From positions 1-5,578 of the forward strand of contig JAKONB010000081.1 in NCBI GenBank assembly GCA_022702195.1: a DNA stretch of 5,578 bases, written 5' to 3'. This DNA comes from Beijerinckiaceae bacterium (GTDB taxonomy: Bacteria > Pseudomonadota > Alphaproteobacteria > Rhizobiales > Beijerinckiaceae). Of this stretch, positions 1 through 5,146 are shown piece by piece (positions within the stretch are counted from its first letter, which is position 1; each line of letters starts with the position of its first letter). Under the pieces are notes generated by a model that was not told the DNA's origin, did not search any database, and saw nothing but the letters and a program-made list of their open reading frames with translations. The position numbers and the translations under genes are program-made.

Positions 1-205
1 CGCGCACGGCCTTGAGCCCGGCCGCGATCGCCGCCACATCCTCGGCGGGCAGGACGCCGACCTTGCCCAGCATCGCCACATGCGCCAGCGAGCCGCGGAT
101 GTCCTGGGGCGCGAGGCGCTTGTCGAACCCGATGGAGGCGTTGATCTCCTCCATGATCTCGGCGGGACCGCTCGCGAAGCGCCCGCCCCACATCCGGTTG
201 CTCAT
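1..205 (-). CDS. argH: Argininosuccinate lyase, N-terminal 68 residues (partial, runs off left edge)
   Basis: Argininosuccinate lyase splits argininosuccinate into arginine and fumarate, the last step of arginine synthesis, in the cytoplasm as a homotetramer. The visible part begins MSNRMWGGRF and continues through INASIGFDKRLAPQDIRGS and AHVAMLGK, which is the conserved amino end of ArgH. The frame stays open to base 1. The family is about 460 residues long, so roughly 85 percent lies outside the window and the catalytic serine loop cannot be checked. Two in-frame ATGs are possible, at 217 and 205. I chose 205 because the conserved MSNRMWGG block starts there; a GGAAGG stretch lies 12 bases upstream of it and directly abuts the 217 ATG. 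The gene is divergent from tlpA across a very short gap. Identification is firm; the exact start is uncertain by four codons. Confidence 0.95.
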   Translation of the reverse strand, partial: MSNRMWGGRFASGPAEIMEEINASIGFDKRLAPQDIRGSLAHVAMLGKVGVLPAEDVAAIAAGLKAVR

Positions 206-256
206 GTCCTCGATCATCCTTCCAGCCGCTCCGTCCCCCAAATGGGCGACGCAACG

Positions 257-895
257 ATGATGCCCGGAGCCAGGGCGGCTTTGGCCGGCGGCACCGTCCT
301 CGCCGCCGCGCTCGGGGCGGGGCTTGCCATATACGGGACGCGTCCGACCGGCGGCAACACCGGCAGTGCGCTCTGTGCCGGGGCGGCGGCGGCCGTGGCG
401 CGGGTGGCGCCCCTGGCCCGCGGCGAGGTCGCGGCCCTGCAGGTGCTCGAGACACCGCGCCCAGCCCCGGCCCTGACCTTCAAGGGACCGGACGGTGCCG
501 AGACGACGCTCGCCGCCCTCCAGGGGCGTCTGCTGCTGGTCAATCTATGGGCGACCTGGTGCGCGCCATGCAAGGCCGAGATGCCGTCCCTCGACCGCCT
601 GCAGACGGAGATGGGTGGCCCCGACTTCGCCGTGGTGGCGATCAACGTCGATACCCGCAACCTCGACCAGCCACCGAAATGGCTCGCACAGAATCGGATC
701 GCTGCGCTCCCCTACTATGCCGATCCAGGCGGCCGGGTGCTGCCGGCGATCCAGAAGGATACGGGCTCCCTCGGCCTGCCGACGACCCTGCTGATCGACT
801 CCAAGGGCTGCACCATCGGGGTGATGAAGGGGCCGGCCGATTGGGGCAGCGCGGACGGCAAGCGGCTGATCGCCGCCGCGCGGGGAGCACCTTAG
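257..895 (+). CDS. tlpA: TlpA-family membrane-anchored thiol:disulfide reductase
   Basis: This is a periplasmic thioredoxin-like protein of 212 residues held by an N-terminal membrane anchor. The start MMPGAR is followed by a hydrophobic Ala/Gly/Leu segment at about residues 8-26, then a linker, then a thioredoxin fold. The active site is WCAPC (Cys102, Cys105), and the cis-proline motif is LPTT (Pro175). There are only two other cysteines, Cys40 and Cys185; in Bradyrhizobium TlpA a second, structural disulfide joins the N-terminal region to the body, and these two fit that role. Known TlpA proteins reduce the copper chaperone ScoI and the CuA site of CoxB, supporting aa3-type cytochrome oxidase assembly; a cytochrome c maturation role (CcmG/CycY-like) is the main alternative. 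The start is uncertain: in-frame ATGs lie at 242, 257 and 260, none with a clear Shine-Dalgarno. I chose 257 because the hydrophobic anchor follows directly. It is divergent from argH. Confidence 0.9.
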   Translation: MMPGARAALAGGTVLAAALGAGLAIYGTRPTGGNTGSALCAGAAAAVARVAPLARGEVAALQVLETPRPAPALTFKGPDGAETTLAALQGRLLLVNLWATWCAPCKAEMPSLDRLQTEMGGPDFAVVAINVDTRNLDQPPKWLAQNRIAALPYYADPGGRVLPAIQKDTGSLGLPTTLLIDSKGCTIGVMKGPADWGSADGKRLIAAARGAP

Positions 896-903
896 AAGCA
901 CTC

Positions 904-926
904 CAGGTAAATCGCCGGCTTACCTG
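904..926 (+). terminator. Stem-loop just after tlpA, possible terminator
   Basis: A perfect 7-base inverted repeat, CAGGTAA and TTACCTG, flanks a 9-base loop and starts eight bases after the tlpA stop codon. Its position suits transcript end formation or 3' end protection. No T-run follows on the plus strand, so it is not a textbook intrinsic terminator, and it could instead be a protein-binding site for the downstream promoter. Confidence 0.4.
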
Positions 927-931
927 ACGTT

Positions 932-960
932 CGGACAAGTCTTTCATCCTTGACTGTAAA
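932..960 (+). promoter_or_regulatory. Candidate sigma-70-type promoter for the chemoreceptor gene
   Basis: CGGACA (932-937) and TGTAAA (955-960) are separated by 17 bases. Each matches four of six positions of the housekeeping -35 and -10 consensus. They lie in an AT-richer patch (about 940-964) within otherwise very GC-rich DNA. Initiation near 967 would give a leader of about 40 bases containing the hairpin at 978-1005. I see no flagellar sigma-28 pattern. The call rests on weak matches and position only. Confidence 0.3.
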
Positions 961-977
961 TTAACCGCGCCCGCAGA

Positions 978-1005
978 GGGTCACGCCGGCTCTCACCGGC
1001 GACCC
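978..1005 (+). promoter_or_regulatory. Leader hairpin directly before the chemoreceptor start codon
   Basis: GGGTC (978-982) pairs with GACCC (1001-1005), and GCCGG (985-989) pairs with CCGGC (996-1000). The two stems are separated by a two-base AC bulge on the 5' side and closed by a CTCTCA loop. The stem ends four bases before the ATG at 1010. The only Shine-Dalgarno-like bases, AGAGGG at 975-980, are partly inside the stem and about 30 bases from the start, so folding should affect initiation. No other start is available in frame upstream, because a TAA at 962 closes the frame. Confidence 0.45.
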
Positions 1006-1009
1006 CATC

Positions 1010-2698
1010 ATGTCTTTGACGAACCTCTCGATTCGCGCCAAACTATCCTTCATCTTCGGACTTATTTTTCTACTCGTCGCAACGCTCGGTGCAACCTCCC
1101 TGTTTCAGTTGCATGCGGTCAACGAGGTCGCCCGCGACATGCGCGCGGTGCGGGTGCCCAACATCCAGACCCTCGGCAAGATCCAGGTCCTGGTCCTGCG
1201 CCAGCGGGTGAATGGCGGCCGGCTGATCACCGCCGACACGCCGGCCCAGCGGGCGGATGTCGTCGCCACCATCGCCAAGCGCGACCGGGAGATGCGCGAC
1301 CTTCAGACGGCCTACGCGGCACGCCTCGCCGAGCCCGAGGAGAAGGCGCTCTACGCGGCGTTCGAGACGCAGTGGCGCGCCTATTCGGTGTTGCAGGACG
1401 GGATCACGGCGCAGGCCGAGACCGGCCAGTTGGCGGAAGCGCAGCGCACCTACAACACCACCATGTCCACCGGCATCAGCGCGGTGCTGGCCGAGTTGCA
1501 GAAGCTGGTCGACCGGGAGGAGCGGGTGAGCCGCGGGAGCGGGGAGCGCGCCCAGGCGACCTATGACGGTGCCTTCGTCTCCACCCTGATCCTGGTGGGG
1601 TGCGCCACCCTGATCGCCGCCGGCGCGGCCGTCGCCTTGGTGGTCGGGGTCAGCCGCCCACTACGCCGGATGACGGCGATGATGCACCGCCTGGCGCAGG
1701 GACAGACCGACGAGGCGGTGCCGGGCGCCGGACGCGGCGACGAGATCGGCGCCATGGCCGGCTCCGTCCAGGTGTTTCGCGACAACATCGTGCGGACCCG
1801 TGCCCTTGAGGCCGAGACCGCCCTGGCCCGGGCCGGCGCCGAGGCCCAGCGCAAGGCGACCATGATCGAGATGGCCGACCGGTTCGAACAGGCGGTGGGC
1901 GGCATCGTCACCCTCGTCGCCGTCACGGCCACCGAGCTCCAGGCCACCGCCGCCAGCATGAGTGCCACCGCCGGCCAGACCGCGGCGCAATCCACCACGG
2001 TGGCCGCCGCCGCCGAGGAAGCAGCCACGAACGTCACCATGGTGGCCGCGGCGGCGGAGGAACTCGGCTCCTCCGTGATCGAGATCGGCCGCCAGATGCA
2101 GGGCTCGTCCAGCCTGTCCCAGGCCGCGGTGGCGGAGGCCGGGCAGACCGCTGCCTTCGTGCGCGACCTCACCGAGGCCGCCGGACGCATCGGTGACGTG
2201 GTCAAGCTCATCTCCGCCATCGCCGGCCAGACCAATTTGCTGGCGCTCAACGCCACGATCGAGGCGGCGCGGGCGGGCGAGGCGGGCCGGGGCTTCGCCG
2301 TGGTGGCGGCCGAGGTGAAGGAACTGGCGAGCCAGACGGCGCGGGCCACAGCGGAAATCACCGGCCAGATCGGCCGGATCCAGGCCTCGACCCAGCAGGC
2401 GGTCACGGCGGTGAACGGGATCTCTACCCGCATCCGCGAGATCGATGACGTGGCGACCTCGATCGCGGCCGCCGTGGAGGAGCAGGGTGCAGCGACCCAG
2501 GAGATCGTGCGCAATGTCTCCCAGGCGGCCCTCGGCACCGGCGAGGTCACGGCCAACATCACCGGTGTGGCGGGCGCCGCCGAGGAGACCGGGGCCGCCG
2601 CCGCCCAGGTGCTGGCCTCCGCCTCCGAGCTCTCGCGCCAGTCCGAACACCTCGGCGCCGAAGTGAACCGCTTCCTCGCCATGGTGCGGGCGGCCTGA
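1010..2698 (+). CDS. Methyl-accepting chemotaxis protein, 4HB-type sensor with HAMP domain
   Basis: This is a 562-residue inner-membrane chemoreceptor that should control CheA through CheW. TM1 is at about residues 12-34. A helical periplasmic domain of about 150 residues (35-187) resembles the four-helix-bundle 4HB_MCP sensor family. TM2 is at about 188-213, and a HAMP domain follows (SRPLRRM, then DEIGAM at 244-249). The signalling hairpin tip carries GQTNLLALNATIEAARAGE at about 406-424 and then GRGFAVVAAEVKELA. Four EE pairs match or nearly match the methylation consensus: 336/337, 350/351, 490/491 and 525/526. VAAAAEE occurs at 331 and again at 345, two heptads apart. The protein ends MVRAA, with no NWETF-like CheR/CheB tether. 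The ligand is unknown. No che or motility genes are adjacent, so it is probably an orphan receptor. Codons 1-25 are visibly less GC-rich than the rest, as is common at starts of membrane proteins. Confidence 0.96.
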   Translation: MSLTNLSIRAKLSFIFGLIFLLVATLGATSLFQLHAVNEVARDMRAVRVPNIQTLGKIQVLVLRQRVNGGRLITADTPAQRADVVATIAKRDREMRDLQTAYAARLAEPEEKALYAAFETQWRAYSVLQDGITAQAETGQLAEAQRTYNTTMSTGISAVLAELQKLVDREERVSRGSGERAQATYDGAFVSTLILVGCATLIAAGAAVALVVGVSRPLRRMTAMMHRLAQGQTDEAVPGAGRGDEIGAMAGSVQVFRDNIVRTRALEAETALARAGAEAQRKATMIEMADRFEQAVGGIVTLVAVTATELQATAASMSATAGQTAAQSTTVAAAAEEAATNVTMVAAAAEELGSSVIEIGRQMQGSSSLSQAAVAEAGQTAAFVRDLTEAAGRIGDVVKLISAIAGQTNLLALNATIEAARAGEAGRGFAVVAAEVKELASQTARATAEITGQIGRIQASTQQAVTAVNGISTRIREIDDVATSIAAAVEEQGAATQEIVRNVSQAALGTGEVTANITGVAGAAEETGAAAAQVLASASELSRQSEHLGAEVNRFLAMVRAA

Positions 2699-2736
2699 GC
2701 GGACCGGCACGAGCCCTTCAGCTCCGAGGTCCGCTC
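2697..2736 (+). terminator. Inverted repeat starting in the chemoreceptor stop codon
   Basis: GAGCGGACC (2697-2705) is a perfect 9-base complement of GGTCCGCTC (2728-2736). The 22-base interior contains a further small hairpin, GAGC (2711-2714) with GCTC (2721-2724) around a six-base loop. The left arm begins inside the TGA stop at 2696-2698. It is well placed to end or stabilise the chemoreceptor transcript. No T-run follows, so termination strength is unclear. Confidence 0.5.
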
Positions 2737-2755
2737 GAACACCGCGCGGGCCTGG

Positions 2756-2796
2756 CTGATCCGGCCTCCGCTGTGACCAAGCGGAAGCCGGATCAG
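2756..2796. terminator. Long hairpin between convergent genes, probable bidirectional terminator
   Basis: CTGATCCGGC (2756-2765) pairs perfectly with GCCGGATCAG (2787-2796). After one C/A mismatch, TCCGC (2767-2771) pairs with GCGGA (2781-2785) around a 9-base loop. This gives 15 paired positions out of 16. It is the strongest fold between the two converging genes. Its right arm contains the stop codon of the minus-strand dehalogenase gene (2793-2795). Neither strand has a T-run after the stem. Confidence 0.65.
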
Positions 2797-3458
2797 AGGG
2801 CGTCGAGGGCGGTGATCACCCGCAGCGGCGGGAGATCGGGATATTCGTCGGGCAGCCCGGTCCGGTTGACCCAGACGGGGCCGAACCCGAAGGCCGCGGC
2901 GCCGGCGATGTCCCAGCGGTTGGACGAGCAGAACAGCACCGCCTCGGGCGGCACCCCGAAGCGTTCGCCCACGAGGGCGTAGGCGCGCGGATCGGTCTTG
3001 AAGGTCCCCGCTGGATCGACCGACAGAACCGCGTCGAAATCCGCCGCGAGCCCGGCCGAGGCGATCGCGCGCGACAGCATCCCGGCATCGCCGTTGGACA
3101 GGATCGCGGTCCTGATACCCGCCGCGCGCAGCCGTTTCAGGGTGCCGGGAACCTCCGGATAGGCGTCGAGGTCGCGATAGGCATCGAGCAGGGGTTCGCG
3201 CAGCGTGCGATCGACCGCCGGATGCCAGGCGAGCGCATAGTCGAGGGCGCGCTCGGTGAGGGACCAGAACGAGGCGTAGCGGCCCATCAGTCCGAGGGTC
3301 CAGCTGTATTCGAGCTGCTTGGTGCGCCAGAGCTCTGAGAAACGATCGGCCTCCGGCCCGATCGCCCTGGCATGGCGCCGGACCGCCGCATGGACGTCGA
3401 GCAGGGTGCCGTAGGCATCGAACACCGCGACGCGGCGAGTTTCGAACAGGTCCATCAT
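2793..3458 (-). CDS. Haloacid dehalogenase type II (L-2-haloacid dehalogenase-like)
   Basis: This is a 221-residue cytoplasmic HAD-superfamily hydrolase of the type II haloacid dehalogenase group, which replaces the halogen of L-2-haloalkanoates with hydroxyl, giving D-2-hydroxy acids. The order of motifs is complete: nucleophile Asp14 in VFDAYGTLLDV with Thr18, Arg45 in LWRTKQLEYSWT, Ser121-Asn122 in AILSNGD, Lys154 in TFKTDP, Tyr160, then SSNRWD with Ser178, Asn180 and Asp183. These match the catalytic set of the characterised L-2-haloacid dehalogenases (Asp10, Thr14, Arg41, Ser118, Lys151, Tyr157, Ser175, Asn177, Asp180) at an offset of four, then three. True dehalogenase chemistry is therefore plausible, though the natural substrate is unknown. 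The length is typical. It starts 7 bases after murJ, probably in the same transcript. A second ATG at 3455 is equally possible; the longer open frame upstream lies inside murJ and is spurious. Confidence 0.93.
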   Translation of the reverse strand: MMDLFETRRVAVFDAYGTLLDVHAAVRRHARAIGPEADRFSELWRTKQLEYSWTLGLMGRYASFWSLTERALDYALAWHPAVDRTLREPLLDAYRDLDAYPEVPGTLKRLRAAGIRTAILSNGDAGMLSRAIASAGLAADFDAVLSVDPAGTFKTDPRAYALVGERFGVPPEAVLFCSSNRWDIAGAAAFGFGPVWVNRTGLPDEYPDLPPLRVITALDAL

Positions 3459-3468
3459 GCGATCCTCA
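3459..3468 (-). promoter_or_regulatory. Ribosome binding site overlapping the murJ stop codon
   Basis: On the minus strand the murJ stop and the next start read TGAGGATCGCATGATG. The GAGGA Shine-Dalgarno (3463-3467) shares bases with the TGA stop of murJ. It lies four bases from the ATG at 3458 and seven from the ATG at 3455. This arrangement favours translational coupling of the dehalogenase to murJ and is the main argument for one operon. Confidence 0.6.
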
Positions 3469-4995
3469 GGCCCGACGCAATCGGAGGCCGAAGGCGCGCA
3501 GGGTTCCCAACAGCAAAGCGGCGTAGACCAGGGTTCCGAGCAGGCCGAGGGCGCCCAGAATCGCGATCTCACGAAAGTGCGGCAGCGCCGGCACCGCGCC
3601 CTCCACCAGGGGAAGGCCAAAGAGGGCCGTCACGGTCAGGCCGAGGCAGGCGATCACCACGCCGATCACCGTGATCCCGAGGCCGCGCCCCGGTTCCATC
3701 CAGTCACGCCGCCAGGCCAGGGCCACCAGGATGGCGAGGTTGACCCACTGGCCGATGGCGGTGGCCAGCGCCAGGCCGGTGACGCCGTAGGGGCCGGTGA
3801 GCAGGATCTTGAGGCCGACGTTGATCGCGATGGCGGTGAGCGAGGCGATGAGCGGGGTCATCGTGTCCCGGCGGGCGTAGAAGCTCGCCAGCGCCGAGCG
3901 CACCAACACCACCGCCGGTAGGGCCAAGCCATAGGCGGCGAGCACCGAGGCCGCCCGCGCTGCGTCCTCTGCCTGGAAGGCGCCACGCTGGAACAGGGCC
4001 GCCATGATCAGGCTCGGCAGCATGAGGAAGGCGATGGTGAACGGTGCCGACAAGGCGAGCGAGAAGCCCGCCGCGCGGTTCTGGGCCATATGCGCCCCGG
4101 CGACGTCGCCCGCGGCGATGCGGCGGCTCATCTCCGGGAGCAGCACCGTGCCGGCGGCGATGGCGATGACGCCGAAGGGTAGCTGATAGAGCCGGTCGGC
4201 GTAATAGAGCGCCGAAACCGCCCCGATGGGCAGGAAGCTGGCGATGATGGTGTCGGCGAATGAGGCGATCTGGAAGCCGGCAGAGCCGATCACCGCCGGC
4301 CCCAGCACCTTGAAGAACCGCCCCATGGTCGCCTCGCGTAGGATCGGCCGGGTGAGCGTCGGGGCGATGCCGACCCGCCGACAATCCCACCAGACCAGGG
4401 CGAATTGCAGGATGCCAGACACGGTGACGCCCCAGGCCAACGCATAGGCGGCATTGGGAAACAGGAAGGCCAAGCCCAAGGCCGCCAGCATCGACAGGTT
4501 GAGCAGGACCGGCGCGCCAGCCGCCACGGCGAAGCGCCGATGCGCGTTGAGGACACCCGAGAACAGGGTCACCAGCGTCATGAACAGCAGGTAGGGGAAG
4601 GTGATCCGGGTGAGCGACACCGCCAGCGCGAAGCGCTCGGGATCGTCGGAGAAGCCCGGCGCCAGGACGCGCACCACCCGGGGCATCGCCGGCATGGCCA
4701 ACGCCAAGAAAACGATCTGCACGAGGAGCATCAGGGTGAAGATGCGATCTGCGAAACGCCGGGCCGCCCCCGCCTCGGCGGCCTCGGCCAGACCCGCATA
4801 GGTCGGCACGAAGGCGGTGTTGAACGCGCCTTCGCCGAAGATCGCCCGGAAATGGTTCGGCAGGCGGAAGGCGACGACGAAGGCGTCGGCCACCGGGCCG
4901 GCCCCCAGGATCGCGGCCATCACCACGTCGCGGGCAAAGCCCGTGACCCGCGACACCAGCGTCCAGCCGCCGACGGAAAGGATGCTGCGGATCAT
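3466..4995 (-). CDS. murJ: Lipid II flippase MurJ
   Basis: MurJ (MviN) moves lipid II, the peptidoglycan precursor, across the inner membrane for wall synthesis, and is normally essential. The 509-residue protein is hydrophobic throughout, consistent with the 14 membrane segments of the family. It starts MIRSILSVGG and carries the signature SRVTGFARD. Residues shown to matter in E. coli MurJ are all here at an offset of two: Arg16, Arg22, Asp37, Arg50 (in LPNHFRAIFGEGAF) and Arg268 in the YYADRLYQLPFG loop. The length matches E. coli MurJ (about 511). The frame is open upstream to 5181, but the extension runs into sodB and has no MurJ-like sequence, so the ATG at 4995 is preferred. No Shine-Dalgarno precedes it: the upstream bases read CCCCTCCGTC. 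It lies 151 bases after sodB and 7 bases before the dehalogenase gene. Confidence 0.97.
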   Translation of the reverse strand: MIRSILSVGGWTLVSRVTGFARDVVMAAILGAGPVADAFVVAFRLPNHFRAIFGEGAFNTAFVPTYAGLAEAAEAGAARRFADRIFTLMLLVQIVFLALAMPAMPRVVRVLAPGFSDDPERFALAVSLTRITFPYLLFMTLVTLFSGVLNAHRRFAVAAGAPVLLNLSMLAALGLAFLFPNAAYALAWGVTVSGILQFALVWWDCRRVGIAPTLTRPILREATMGRFFKVLGPAVIGSAGFQIASFADTIIASFLPIGAVSALYYADRLYQLPFGVIAIAAGTVLLPEMSRRIAAGDVAGAHMAQNRAAGFSLALSAPFTIAFLMLPSLIMAALFQRGAFQAEDAARAASVLAAYGLALPAVVLVRSALASFYARRDTMTPLIASLTAIAINVGLKILLTGPYGVTGLALATAIGQWVNLAILVALAWRRDWMEPGRGLGITVIGVVIACLGLTVTALFGLPLVEGAVPALPHFREIAILGALGLLGTLVYAALLLGTLRAFGLRLRRA

Positions 4996-5033
4996 GACGG
5001 AGGGGCTGCCGAAACGCACGGAACAGAAACCCA

Positions 5034-5093
5034 CCCCCGCCCGCGATCCAGGATGCCGGTGCATCCCGGGACGAGGCCGGAGGTGGGCGGGGG
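5034..5093. repeat. Nested inverted repeat upstream of murJ
   Basis: CCCCCGCCC (5034-5042) is an exact complement of GGGCGGGGG (5085-5093). These outer arms enclose a second hairpin, GGATGC (5051-5056) with GCATCC (5061-5066) around a CGGT tetraloop, which can extend by further pairs after one mismatch. It lies about 40 bases upstream of the murJ start and would form part of its leader or its promoter region. It could also be a second stage of sodB transcript termination. No -10/-35 pair for murJ is recognisable in the remaining bases. Confidence 0.5.
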
Positions 5094-5102
5094 CGTGATG
5101 AT

Positions 5103-5132
5103 CGCGTCGCGCGCCCAAAGGCCCGCGACGCG
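5103..5132 (-). terminator. Hairpin after sodB, probable terminator
   Basis: CGCGTCGCG (5103-5111) pairs with CGCGACGCG (5124-5132). After a C/C mismatch, three more pairs (5113-5115 with 5120-5122) close on a CAAA tetraloop. It begins 14 bases after the sodB stop codon on the minus strand. The stem is very GC-rich, but the following minus-strand bases are ATCATCACG with no U-tract. As the first fold after sodB it is the best candidate for separating sodB from murJ transcription. Confidence 0.55.
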
Positions 5133-5146
5133 CTCCTGAAAGAGTC

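Noticed and set aside
80..256. Upstream extension of the tlpA frame by 59 codons
   Set aside because: It is antisense to the conserved argH amino end and would bury the membrane anchor in mid-protein.
950..975. TTGACT at 950-955 as a -35 element for the chemoreceptor gene
   Set aside because: No -10-like hexamer lies 16-18 bases downstream; the region there is GC-rich. The CGGACA/TGTAAA pair fits spacing better.
1561..2742. Long open frames antisense to the chemoreceptor gene (393 and 349 codons)
   Set aside because: They have Ala/Ser/Arg- or Gly/His-rich composition with no recognisable domain, as expected for reverse-strand shadows of an Ala/Glu-rich coiled-coil gene in GC-rich DNA. The chemoreceptor on the plus strand is unambiguous.
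3459..3620. N-terminal extension of the dehalogenase frame by 54 codons
   Set aside because: It lies inside the C-terminal coding part of murJ in another frame, is Cys/Arg/Trp-rich, and the HAD nucleophile motif sits at the usual distance from the ATG at 3458.
5020..5045. GGAAC at 5020 as part of a general-stress (EcfG-type) promoter
   Set aside because: There is no CGTT 16-17 bases downstream, and it is on the plus strand, facing away from murJ.
4405..5139. Plus-strand open frame of 244 codons antisense to murJ, running into the sodB-murJ gap
   Set aside because: The product is rich in Gly, His, Arg and Gln with no fold or motif. It is fully explained as a shadow of murJ, where all key MurJ residues are conserved.
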